NCBI RefSeq assembly: GCF_000336775.1
Contig: NZ_AOLJ01000011.1
Location: forward strand, 450,366 to 514,365
Length of the DNA: 64,000 bases
Source: Haloferax gibbonsii ATCC 33959
GTDB lineage: Archaea > Halobacteriota > Halobacteria > Halobacteriales > Haloferacaceae
Reading direction: 5' to 3'
Part shown: one piece after another, positions 15,761-23,696 of the stretch
Numbering within the stretch: position 1 is the first letter of the stretch
Layout: each line of letters starts with the position of its first letter
Translations under genes and position numbers: made by a program
The notes under the pieces: model-generated
Database searches by the model: none
What the model saw: the letters and a program-made list of their open reading frames with translations, nothing else
What the model was told of the DNA's origin: nothing

Positions 15761-16720
15761 ATGCCCGAATCCGACGCAGACCTCCGCGCCGCCAGCGAGA
15801 CGGCGGTCCGCCAGTGTCTCGACCTCCAGCCCGACGAGTCGCTCGTCGTCGTCACCGACGACAAGCGCGAGCGCATCGGCGAGGCGCTCTACGAGGTCGC
15901 CGGCGAGGTGACCGACGACGCCACAATCGTCCGCTACCCGCCGGGCAACCAACACGGCGAGGAGCCGCCCGCGCCGGTCGCCGCCGCGATGAAGTCCTGC
16001 GACGCCTTCCTCGCGCCGACGACGAAGAGCCTGAGCCACACCCGCGCCCGCGGCGACGCCTGCGACGCCGGCGCTCGCGGCGCGACGCTTCCGGGGATCA
16101 CCGAGGAGGTGTTCGTCACCGGCCTCGACGCCGACTACGACGCCATCTACGACCACAGCGCGGCGATGCTCGACGCCGTCGGCGACGCCGACGAACTCCG
16201 CGTCACGACCGAGAAGGGCACGGACATCACGTTCGTCCGCGGCGACCGCGAGTGGCTCGCCGACACCGGCGCAATCGCAGCGGCCGGTTCGTTCTCGAAC
16301 CTCCCCGCGGGCGAAATCTTCCTCAGCCCCGCGTCCGCGACGGGCACCTACGTCGTCGACGGGACGATGATGCCCCACGGCCTCCTCGACGAGGGACGGG
16401 AACTCCGCTTCGAGGTCGAAGACGGCTACGTCACGGAGATTTCCGACGACGACATCCGCGAGCAGGTCGAGGCCGCGGCCGAGGAGGTCGGCGACGACGC
16501 CTACAACCTCGCCGAGATCGGCATCGGCACGAACGTCGGCGTGACCGACCTCGTCGGCTCCGTCCTGCTCGACGAGAAGGCCGCGGGCACGGTCCACATC
16601 GCCATCGGCGACGACGCCGGCATCGGCGGCGACACCGACGCGCCGCTCCACCTCGACGGCATCATCCGCGAGCCGACGGTGTACGCCGACGGCGAGGAAG
16701 TCGACCTGCCGCAGCCCTGA
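15761..16720 (+). CDS. leucyl aminopeptidase-like metalloprotease (M29/aminopeptidase T-like)
   Basis: The 319-residue sequence resembles the small archaeal aminopeptidases related to family M29. Signature stretches are GIGTNVGVTDLVGSVLLDEKAAGTVHIAIGDD and GGDTDAPLHLDGIIREPTVYADGE, which supply Glu, His and Asp metal ligands, and NLPAGEIFLSPASATGTYVVDGTM in the middle. It should release N-terminal amino acids from peptides in the cytoplasm. The ATG at 15761 gives MPESDADLRAA; an ATG thirteen codons upstream adds only low-complexity sequence. Confidence 0.88.
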   Translation: MPESDADLRAASETAVRQCLDLQPDESLVVVTDDKRERIGEALYEVAGEVTDDATIVRYPPGNQHGEEPPAPVAAAMKSCDAFLAPTTKSLSHTRARGDACDAGARGATLPGITEEVFVTGLDADYDAIYDHSAAMLDAVGDADELRVTTEKGTDITFVRGDREWLADTGAIAAAGSFSNLPAGEIFLSPASATGTYVVDGTMMPHGLLDEGRELRFEVEDGYVTEISDDDIREQVEAAAEEVGDDAYNLAEIGIGTNVGVTDLVGSVLLDEKAAGTVHIAIGDDAGIGGDTDAPLHLDGIIREPTVYADGEEVDLPQP

Positions 16721-16840
16721 GCGGGTTCGCGCCGCGACCGCGGCCGGTTCGTCCGTGCGTCCGACGGGACACCTGCCACCGACTCCCACGCCGAAACGGA
16801 GAAAGGCGGCTTTTTACGGCCTGATGGGCTAGCGACCCGT

Positions 16841-17497
16841 ATGAGCCTACCCGACGCCGGCGAGCGCGTCCCCCTCTCCTGCCCGACGTGTTCGCCCGAC
16901 GAACCCACCGTCCACGAGGTGCTGAAGCCCGGCGGTCACTCGACCGTCCGGTGTACCGAATGCGGCCACGTCCACAAGGAGAACGTCGAGATTCCCGACG
17001 AAATCGAGATGAATGTCGTCGTCTCGCAGGACGGCGACTCCGTCTCGACCGGGGTGCCCGCGCCGGTCGGCGCGACCGTCGAGGTCGGCGACGAGTTCAT
17101 CGTCGACACGCCCGAGGCGATTCAGCTCGTGCGCATCACGGGCATCGAAGTCGGCCCCGAACAGCGCGCCGACGAGGCCGCGGTCGGAGACGTGAAGACC
17201 GTCTGGACCCGCGTCGTCGACAACGTCGCGGTCAACGTCACCATCCACCCGAAGGACGGCAAGCGCGAGGACACCCGCAGCGTCACCGTCAACGTCCCCG
17301 GCGACTACGAGTTCGTCGTCGGCGAGACCGAGTCGTTCGGCGACGAGGAGGTCGAAATCGAAGGCCTCGTCGTCCGCTCGGACGCCCCGGAGTACCGCCA
17401 CGGCAAGCTCGACCACCCCGGCGACATGGTGTACGCGAAGGACGCGAAACGCGTCTACGCCCGCGACCAGAGCTCGGCGGCGTGGTCGGCCTGGTAA
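16841..17497 (+). CDS. HVO_0476-family zinc-finger protein
   Basis: The 218-residue protein opens with a zinc finger, LSCPTC (Cys14, Cys17) and VRCTECGH (Cys38, Cys41), then has a long beta-rich region with VVSQDGDSVSTGVPAPVGATVEVGDEFIV and RITGIEVGPEQRADEA. It matches the family named after H. volcanii HVO_0476, found in haloarchaea and other Euryarchaeota. Function is unknown; nucleic-acid binding is an inference. It lies 120 bases after the aminopeptidase. Confidence 0.93.
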   Translation: MSLPDAGERVPLSCPTCSPDEPTVHEVLKPGGHSTVRCTECGHVHKENVEIPDEIEMNVVVSQDGDSVSTGVPAPVGATVEVGDEFIVDTPEAIQLVRITGIEVGPEQRADEAAVGDVKTVWTRVVDNVAVNVTIHPKDGKREDTRSVTVNVPGDYEFVVGETESFGDEEVEIEGLVVRSDAPEYRHGKLDHPGDMVYAKDAKRVYARDQSSAAWSAW

Positions 17498-17584
17498 GAC
17501 GGAACCGAACCACACCGACCCGCCGACGAGCCGTTCCGCTCGCCCAACGCACGACCTTTTGTCTCCCGACCCGTCGGTGCGACC

Positions 17585-18523
17585 ATGCCTACCCGCGACC
17601 GGTCGCAGTCGTCGGTCGAATCGCTCGCACTCCTGTGGGCCGCCCGCGAGAGCGGCGTCATCGACGCGCTCACGACGAGCGCCGGCACCGCCGAGGCCGT
17701 GGCCGAGACCGCCGGTATCGACCCCCGAGCCGCCCGCATCACCGTCGAGGCGCTGGCCGCGATGGGCTTCATCAAGCGCGTCGGCGACGAGTACGAGATA
17801 ACCAACCGCGCGCTCGGCTTCCTCGCCAAGCGCGACGTGCGCTCCATCGGTCGCCTCCCGCACGCGCTCGACCGCTTTTCGCTCTACGCCGACCTCCCGG
17901 AGACGATGGCGACCGGCGAGTCGCCTGCGTTTCCGGACGACTGGCTTCGGAACCGACTCGGCGCGCACGACGCCGCCGGGGAGTCGGTCGTCCGCGCCTG
18001 CGTGACCGCCGCGGTCCGCGAGGCCCCCGACGCGACGCGCGTCCTCGACCTCGGCGGCGCGTCGGGCGTCTTCGCCCGCGAGTTCGTCGTCCGCGGCCGC
18101 GACGTGACGCTCGTCGACGACGCGGACACCGTCGAAGTCGTCCGGCCGCTCCTCTCGCGCGCCGGCGTTGACCTCGTCGCGGGCGACCCGACCGACCCGC
18201 CGGCGACGGGATTCGGCCTCGTCTTCGCCGGCGACGCCTTCGCCGGGCGCGACCCCGAGGCCGCGCGGGCGCTCGTCTCGGGCGCGCACGACGCCCTCGA
18301 ATCCGGCGGTGCGGCGGTGTTCGTCGATAGTCTCCACGGGCGCTGCTCGACCGAGGCGACCGCGGGGCGGGCGGTGGACGCGCTCGCCACGGGCCGCGGC
18401 GACCTCCACGACGAGCCGACGGTTCGCTCGTGGGTCGAATCGGCCGGATTCGGCGGCTGTACGGTCCGAGACGTGCCGGGAACCGACCTGCAGGCGGTCG
18501 TCGGCGAGCGTGCGGTTGATTAG
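17585..18523 (+). CDS. SAM-dependent methyltransferase with dimerisation winged helix
   Basis: The 312-residue protein begins with a winged-helix dimerisation domain (residues 10-90: ALLWAARESGVIDALTTSAGTAEAVAETAGI, RITVEALAAMGFIKRVGDEYEITNRAL) as in O-methyltransferases. A class I methyltransferase fold follows, with motif I VLDLGGASGVF (153-163) and an acidic VTLVDDADTVE. The substrate is not evident. The next gene, a protein-repair methyltransferase, starts 21 bases after the stop, so the two probably share a transcript. Confidence 0.88.
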   Translation: MPTRDRSQSSVESLALLWAARESGVIDALTTSAGTAEAVAETAGIDPRAARITVEALAAMGFIKRVGDEYEITNRALGFLAKRDVRSIGRLPHALDRFSLYADLPETMATGESPAFPDDWLRNRLGAHDAAGESVVRACVTAAVREAPDATRVLDLGGASGVFAREFVVRGRDVTLVDDADTVEVVRPLLSRAGVDLVAGDPTDPPATGFGLVFAGDAFAGRDPEAARALVSGAHDALESGGAAVFVDSLHGRCSTEATAGRAVDALATGRGDLHDEPTVRSWVESAGFGGCTVRDVPGTDLQAVVGERAVD

Positions 18524-18544
18524 GACCGACCTCCGAGTTCGGCT

Positions 18545-19279
18545 ATGGACAACTCGGTGCTGCGCGACGACATGGTCGACGGCCTGGAGCACTCGCTGGA
18601 GTCGCTCCCGGAGGCCGTCTCCATCGCCATGCGCAGCGTCCCGCGACACGAGTTCGTCACCGACTCGCCGTATCAGAACCGCCCGACCGAGCACCGCGAC
18701 ACGAACACGACCATCCTCGCGCCGACGACGGTCGCGCGCCTCCTCTCCGCGCTCGACCCCCAGCCGGACGACGAGGTGCTCGTCGTCGGCGCGGGCGTCG
18801 GCTACACCGCCGCGGTCCTCGCCGAAATCGTCGGCGACGCTCACGTCCACGCGGTCGACATCACGCGCTCTCTGGTGTACGAGGCGCGCGAGAACCTCCA
18901 GCGCGCCGGCTACGGCGGCGTCCTCGTGGACTGCCGCGACGGCGCGGAGGGGCTGGCCGACTACGCGCCTTTCGACCGCATCCTCGTCGAGGCCTCGGCG
19001 GTCCGCCCGCCCGCGCGACTCCTCGCGCAACTCGCCGACGACGGCCGACTCGTCATGCCGAAAGGCGTCGGCGAGCAGACGCTCGTCGCCGTCGAGGACG
19101 GCGAGGTGGCCGAATCGTTCGGCCCGCTGTCGTTCAAACCGCTGCTCGTGGACGGCGAGCAGACGGGGAGCATCGTCAGAAACCGGACGCGACGCGAGGA
19201 CCCCGAGTACGAGGGCCGGGGCTGGCACGCCGGCCACGGCTGGGAACAAGACTGGATAGACTGGGGCGGTCGCGGGTAG
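18545..19279 (+). CDS. pcm: protein-L-isoaspartate O-methyltransferase
   Basis: The enzyme methylates L-isoaspartyl residues in damaged proteins with S-adenosylmethionine. The 244 residues show VPRHEFV (a hallmark of the family, 33-39), TTILAPTTVARLL (active-site loop), VLVVGAGVGYTAAVLAEIVG (motif I, 78-97), VHAVDIT and FDRILVEASA. A C-terminal extension rich in Gly, Trp and Arg (GRGWHAGHGWEQDWIDWGG) is unusual. The active-site stretch differs slightly from the standard QTISQP form, so it may be the second, diverged Pcm copy common in haloarchaea. Confidence 0.9.
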   Translation: MDNSVLRDDMVDGLEHSLESLPEAVSIAMRSVPRHEFVTDSPYQNRPTEHRDTNTTILAPTTVARLLSALDPQPDDEVLVVGAGVGYTAAVLAEIVGDAHVHAVDITRSLVYEARENLQRAGYGGVLVDCRDGAEGLADYAPFDRILVEASAVRPPARLLAQLADDGRLVMPKGVGEQTLVAVEDGEVAESFGPLSFKPLLVDGEQTGSIVRNRTRREDPEYEGRGWHAGHGWEQDWIDWGGRG

Positions 19280-19402
19280 AGTGAGGCGAAAGCGGGACGC
19301 TCCGACGCGTCGGCCGGCGCGACAGTCACGCTTCTCCGGGCGCGGGAATCACCAACCTACGATTTAGCTACGGAGCGCGTAGTTAGAGCCGGTGAATTAA
19401 CC

Positions 19403-19678
19403 ATGGAAAAGAACGTCGGCGGCTACGACCGTATCGCGCGCGCCGTCCTCGGACCGGTGCTCATCGTCGTCGGGGCGGCGAGCCTCGCGGGCTTCCTGAC
19501 CATCGCGGCCGGAACCCTCGGACTCGTCGTCGCGGTCGCGGCGCTCCTCGTCGGAGCGGTCCTCGCGGCCACGGCGGTCACCCAGAAGTGCCCGCTGAAC
19601 GCCCTGCTGGGCTTCAACACCTACGAGGGCGCGAAGACGACCGAGACTGAATCCGCGGGCAAGCCCCGCGCGCAATAA
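19403..19678 (+). CDS. DUF2892 (YgaP-like) inner-membrane protein
   Basis: The 91-residue protein has the NVGGYDRIARAVLGPVLIVVG start of the DUF2892 family, two hydrophobic helices (about 16-34 and 36-58) and the conserved QKCPLNALLGFNTYE segment, where the Cys-Pro is typical. In bacteria the domain is sometimes fused to rhodanese and linked to sulfur metabolism; here it stands alone. Role unknown. Confidence 0.9.
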   Translation: MEKNVGGYDRIARAVLGPVLIVVGAASLAGFLTIAAGTLGLVVAVAALLVGAVLAATAVTQKCPLNALLGFNTYEGAKTTETESAGKPRAQ

Positions 19679-19821
19679 TCATTTTCGAGTGAGATGCGGG
19701 CATCGGCCCGTGTTCCGATGTGTGAGCCGCGCAAGCGGACGCCTCGCAGCCAGCCCGGATTATCAAAACAGATAGCTCGCGGGAAACACCTTTCTCGCCC
19801 CTCCCGAGACCAGGAGTAGCG

Positions 19822-21129
19822 ATGACGCCACCACTCCCGACGCGGGAACAGCTCCCGGACGACCTCCTCGAACGGGCCAACTGGGTCGGGTGGCGAACAC
19901 AGACGCGCGGTGGAGCGGAAACGACGGTTCTGGAGGACGCGACCGGCGGGCCCGCGTCGGTGACCGACCCGTCGACGTGGACGACGTTCGACGAAGCGCT
20001 CGCGTCCGCGCGGGACGGCCCCACCGACGGGGTCGGGTACGTTTTCACCGACGACGACCCATTCGTCGTCGTCGACATCGGCGAGTGCCGCGACAGCGAG
20101 ACCGGCGCGACCGAGCGCTGGGCGTGGGAACTCGTCGACCGCCTCGACTCCCGCACGGAGGTAACGCCCTCGGGGACGGGGTATCGCGTCCTCGTCCGCG
20201 GGACGCTTCCGTCGGGGGGCGGCCGAACCGGGAACCTCGAACTCTCGGACGGTGCGGGCTTTTTCCCCGTGATCGGCGACCGCCTCGAGGGCACGTCCGC
20301 GGCGATTGCCGAGCGGAGCGACGTGCTCGCAGCGATTCACGGCGCGTACTTCGAATCCGACCCGGAGCCGTCGCCGACCCCGGCGGTCGAGTCGGTCGCG
20401 CCGGATTCGGACCGAGCGCCCGTCGACGCACGTCTCGACGAGGTGAGCGGCCCGGGCAACGACCTCGCTGACGACGAGGTTATCGACCGCGCGTCGACCG
20501 CCGTGAACGGCGTGAAGTTCACCCATCTGTGGCGGGGGGACACGAGCGGCTACGACGACCGCGACGAGGCTGACGCGGCGCTGTGTTCGATTCTCGCGTT
20601 CTGGACGGCCGGCGACGCGCGCCAGATGTGCCGCCTGTTTCGGGACTGCGGGCTCTTTCGGCCGAAGTGGGACGAGGTGGCGCACGCGGACGGGTCGACC
20701 TACGGCGCGAAGACGGTCCACCGCGCGATTCGAGAGACGAGCGAGTTCTACGACCCGTCCGGCTGGTCGAGCGCGGTTCGGCCCGCGGCGACGCCCACGG
20801 ACGAGGACCGACGGGGGGACGGCCGGTCCGACAGCGCGCTCGACGGGCGGTCCGACGACCCGGAGAGTGAACCGCGGGGACCGCCGCCGACCACCGCGTC
20901 GCCGGTCGGCGAGCGCGACGCGTTCGACCGCTTCAGCGAGCTCCGGGCGCGGCTCGACGAGGCTGTCGACGAGAACCAGCGACTCCGCGACGAACTCGAC
21001 GCGGAGCGCGAGCGACGACGCGACCTCGAAGCCCGGGGACGCGGCGGCGGGGCCGGAGAGAGAGACGAAAAAGTGGGGCGCGGGTGGTCGCTGTTCGACT
21101 GGCTTCGGTCGCGAGCGACGCTACGTTAG
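19822..21129 (+). CDS. NrS-1-type primase-polymerase relative with altered catalytic motifs
   Basis: The 435-residue protein has the layout of mobile-element primase-polymerases. An archaeo-eukaryotic primase-like domain (about 1-175) starts with LERANWVGWRT and contains FVVVDIGECRDSETG (81-95) and TPSGTGYRVLVRG (115-127). A helical helicase-binding-like domain (about 215-305) contains THLWRGDTSGYDDRDEADAAL and GSTYGAKTVHRAI. A charged coiled coil (about 365-410) follows. In active relatives the first motif reads DLDxxRDPETG and the second SGTGLH; here the second Asp is Gly87 and the His is Arg122. No helicase domain follows. It may be an inactivated or repurposed element remnant. Confidence 0.75.
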   Translation: MTPPLPTREQLPDDLLERANWVGWRTQTRGGAETTVLEDATGGPASVTDPSTWTTFDEALASARDGPTDGVGYVFTDDDPFVVVDIGECRDSETGATERWAWELVDRLDSRTEVTPSGTGYRVLVRGTLPSGGGRTGNLELSDGAGFFPVIGDRLEGTSAAIAERSDVLAAIHGAYFESDPEPSPTPAVESVAPDSDRAPVDARLDEVSGPGNDLADDEVIDRASTAVNGVKFTHLWRGDTSGYDDRDEADAALCSILAFWTAGDARQMCRLFRDCGLFRPKWDEVAHADGSTYGAKTVHRAIRETSEFYDPSGWSSAVRPAATPTDEDRRGDGRSDSALDGRSDDPESEPRGPPPTTASPVGERDAFDRFSELRARLDEAVDENQRLRDELDAERERRRDLEARGRGGGAGERDEKVGRGWSLFDWLRSRATLR

Positions 21130-21146
21130 CAGTGTTCTGAGCTGAT

Positions 21147-22250
21147 TCACGACTTGAGTCCGCTTCCGGTGAGCGGTACGACCACGTCGGCGTCGCGGTC
21201 GAGGACGCCCGAGAGCCGCAGTTCGCGGAGCGCCGCGGGCGCGACGGCGCAGGTCGGCTCCGTGTAGAAGCCGTGGCGGTGGAGCCTGTCGAGTTCGTCT
21301 TCGACCGCGTCGGACGAGAGCGCGATGGCGTCGCCGCCGGTGTCGTCGAGCGCCTCGTGAATCTGTGCCTCGCGGACGGGTTCGAGAATCTGGATGCCGT
21401 CGGCCACGTCGTTGGTCTCGTCGGGCGTGTGGTGGCGGGCGTCGGCGATGGGCGAGTAGCCGGCGGCCTGCGCGCCGTACAGTTCGGGCATCCGGTCGGT
21501 CCAGCCCGCCTCGTAGAGCGCGCGGAAGCCGCGGTACGCGCCGAGGAAGAGCGTCCCGTGGCCGAGCGGCGTGACGACCGCGTCGGGGACAGACCAGTCG
21601 CGCTGGGCGGCGATTTCGTAGGCGACGGTGGCCGTCCCCGCGAAGAAGGCGGGGTTCCACGCGTGGCTCGCGTACCACGCGTCGTCGGCCTCGACGGCCT
21701 CGACGCAGGCGTCGGTCACGTCCTGCCGGGTGCCTTCGATGCGGACCGGTTTGGCCCCGGCGCGCTCGATGGCGCGGAGCTTCGAGGGCTTGACCGACGC
21801 GGGCACGTAGATTTCGGCGTCGATGCCGGCGCGCGCGGCGTAGGTCGCGACGGCGGCCCCCGCGTTGCCCGACGAGTCCTCGACGACGCGCTCGACGCCG
21901 AGTTCGGAGGCGAGAGAGAGCATCGTCGTCGCGCCGCGGTCCTTGAACGAACCGGAGGGAAAGACGTACTCCAGTTTGAACGAGGCCTCCCACTCGGCGG
22001 CGTCGACGAGGGGCGTCATCCCCTCGCCGAGGGTCGCGTGCGGCTCGGTCGGAAGGAACTCGTCGAACGCCCAGAGCCCGTCGCGGTAGTCGAGGTCGGC
22101 GTCGCCGGGGGCGGCCGCCGACGGCGTCGGGTCGGCCGCGAAGTCCAGCGGCTCGCCGCAGGTGCAGCGCCAGCGCCACGCGTCGTACGTCTCGCCGCAG
22201 GCGTCGCACGCGAGTCGGAGCCGAGCGGGGAGGTCGTGTGATGTCGTCAT
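21147..22250 (-). CDS. thrC: threonine synthase-like PLP enzyme
   Basis: The 367 residues start with a zinc-ribbon-like patch (LACDACGETYDAWRWRCTCGEPLDF, four Cys) and continue with a fold type II PLP domain: GMTPLV, FPSGSFKDRGATTM with the PLP Lys103, DSSGNAGAAVATYAARAGI, and a closing VPLTGSGLKS. Threonine synthase converts O-phosphohomoserine to threonine. Haloarchaea often carry several paralogues, so a different substrate is possible. It follows an aspartoacylase-like gene on the same strand, 63 bases downstream. Confidence 0.88.
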   Translation of the reverse strand: MTTSHDLPARLRLACDACGETYDAWRWRCTCGEPLDFAADPTPSAAAPGDADLDYRDGLWAFDEFLPTEPHATLGEGMTPLVDAAEWEASFKLEYVFPSGSFKDRGATTMLSLASELGVERVVEDSSGNAGAAVATYAARAGIDAEIYVPASVKPSKLRAIERAGAKPVRIEGTRQDVTDACVEAVEADDAWYASHAWNPAFFAGTATVAYEIAAQRDWSVPDAVVTPLGHGTLFLGAYRGFRALYEAGWTDRMPELYGAQAAGYSPIADARHHTPDETNDVADGIQILEPVREAQIHEALDDTGGDAIALSSDAVEDELDRLHRHGFYTEPTCAVAPAALRELRLSGVLDRDADVVVPLTGSGLKS

Positions 22251-22251
22251 G

Positions 22252-22306
22252 GGAAGTGAGGTGGGTGTGGGGTAGGGGTGAGGTGAGGTGGTACGGGTGA
22301 AGTGAG
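22252..22306 (+). repeat. G-rich purine/T repeat before the threonine synthase start
   Basis: The plus strand reads as repeats of ggtgggtg, gggtaggggtg and aggtgaggtgg over about 55 bases. It lies in the leader of thrC (minus strand), so its mRNA is C-rich. Several short G-runs could form a weak G-quadruplex on the template strand. Confidence 0.5.
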
Positions 22307-22313
22307 CCAGCAG

Positions 22314-23270
22314 TCAGTACGTGTCGAGGTCGATGCCGACCGAGCAGACGTACTCGCCGGAGGCGACCTGCGGGAGGCGGCGCGCCCGCCAGAAGATGCC
22401 GTCGTGGTCGGCGGTGACGCGGGCTTTGAGCTTGCCGAACACGTCCGTCACCTCGAAGACCACGTCGCCGGCGGAGACGCGCTCGCCGAGGTCACGCTTG
22501 AACCGGACGAGGCCGCCGACCGGCGAACCGTACTGGTCGAAGCCGCGGGCGCGGGTCTGGGCTTCGAGCTCCACGTCGCCGTCGAGGAAGTCGTAGCCGC
22601 GGAGGACGTTGTAGACGCCGCGGACGCCCTTCTCGATGCTCTCTTCGTCCCAGCCGACGCACCCGCCGAGTTCGGGGTCGATAGTCGGGATGCCGGCGTC
22701 CGGGCCGGCGCGGGCGAGCTGGCCGTCCGGGCCCTTCTGGTCGAGGACGTAGCCGCAGCCGAACGTCTTGGCGAGCCGGAGGCATTTCGCGTGCATCCGG
22801 TGGTGGCGGCCGCAGCGGACGCGGACCTCGTCTATCATCTGGCTCGTCGAGCCCTGATGGAGGTCGACGATGAGGTCGGCGTCGCGGGCGGCGGCGAACG
22901 TCGCGGCCGCGATGCGCTCCGAGGAGGTGCCGCGCTCGTCGCCGGGGTACGCCCGGTTCATCTTCGTGTCGTCTATCGGGTTGCGGTGCTGTGCGACCTG
23001 AAAGGCGTGGTAGTTGACGATGCCGACGACGAGAATCGCGCCGGAAATCTCCGCGGGGTCGAGCTGCGGGACGACCCGCTGGATGACGCCGACGCCGTTG
23101 AGTTCGTCTCCGTCCGAGGCCGCCTGCATGTAGAGCGTCTTGCCCGACGACGCGCCGTTGATGACGGCGACGGGTAGGCCGACGCTCCCGCCGTCGCGGG
23201 ACTCGCCGACTTCGAGACGGCCCACGTCCATCTCCCCGGGGGCCGCACTCGCCGTTCCCAAGGTAATCAT
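22314..23270 (-). CDS. succinylglutamate desuccinylase/aspartoacylase-family protein
   Basis: The 318-residue protein has the M14-like carboxypeptidase fold of the AstE/AspA family: GASSGKTLYMQAASDGDELNGVGVIQRV, PIDDTKMNRAYPGD, DLIVDLHQGST, and a C-terminal barrel-like region with GERVSAGDVVFEVTD. Members hydrolyse N-acyl amino acids with zinc. The first zinc motif normally reads HGDExNG; here it is SDGDELNG, so the usual His is Asp. The second-domain His (DLHQG) is kept. Substrate unknown. The thrC-like gene follows on the same strand. Confidence 0.87.
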   Translation of the reverse strand: MITLGTASAAPGEMDVGRLEVGESRDGGSVGLPVAVINGASSGKTLYMQAASDGDELNGVGVIQRVVPQLDPAEISGAILVVGIVNYHAFQVAQHRNPIDDTKMNRAYPGDERGTSSERIAAATFAAARDADLIVDLHQGSTSQMIDEVRVRCGRHHRMHAKCLRLAKTFGCGYVLDQKGPDGQLARAGPDAGIPTIDPELGGCVGWDEESIEKGVRGVYNVLRGYDFLDGDVELEAQTRARGFDQYGSPVGGLVRFKRDLGERVSAGDVVFEVTDVFGKLKARVTADHDGIFWRARRLPQVASGEYVCSVGIDLDTY

Positions 23271-23340
23271 ATCGCCAACCTCGGACCGGCCTCCCTTTAG
23301 GGGTTCGGTCCGCTGAGCCCCCGAGGAAAGCGTTGCCGCT

Positions 23341-23658
23341 ATGGTCTCGCGGCCGCTACCGGCGACCGTGACAGACGACGTTCCCGAACGGCCGCCGACG
23401 GGGGGACTGGTACAGGCGCTTGACGTGCCACGAAACGCCGCTATCGGGGCGGCCGTCGGCCTCGCGTTGGCCGTCGTCGCCTACCTCTTTCGGGTCCTCG
23501 AACTGTTCGGCCCGTTCGCCGGCACCCGCGAGTACCCGATACTCGGCCCCGAGGGCTGGTTCCTCATCCTCGCGTTCGTCCTCGCCTCAGCGACGGCGCT
23601 GCTCGTCGCGACAGTGCTCACGCTCGTCTCGGCGTATCGACTGAGTAAAACGCTCTGA
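23341..23658 (+). CDS. small two-helix membrane protein
   Basis: A 105-residue protein with two clear membrane helices, AAIGAAVGLALAVVAYLFRVLELF (about 34-57) and GWFLILAFVLASATALLVATVLTLVSA (about 73-98), and a positively charged C terminus. The domain is not known to me. It stands alone between two minus-strand genes. Confidence 0.75.
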   Translation: MVSRPLPATVTDDVPERPPTGGLVQALDVPRNAAIGAAVGLALAVVAYLFRVLELFGPFAGTREYPILGPEGWFLILAFVLASATALLVATVLTLVSAYRLSKTL

Positions 23659-23696
23659 GCCGTCGGTTCGGTCGGTTCCGACAGTTCGTCCTCGGC

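Noticed and set aside
16847-19249. 800-codon minus-strand frame
   Set aside because: Antisense to three clear genes (zinc finger, two methyltransferases); no conserved motif.
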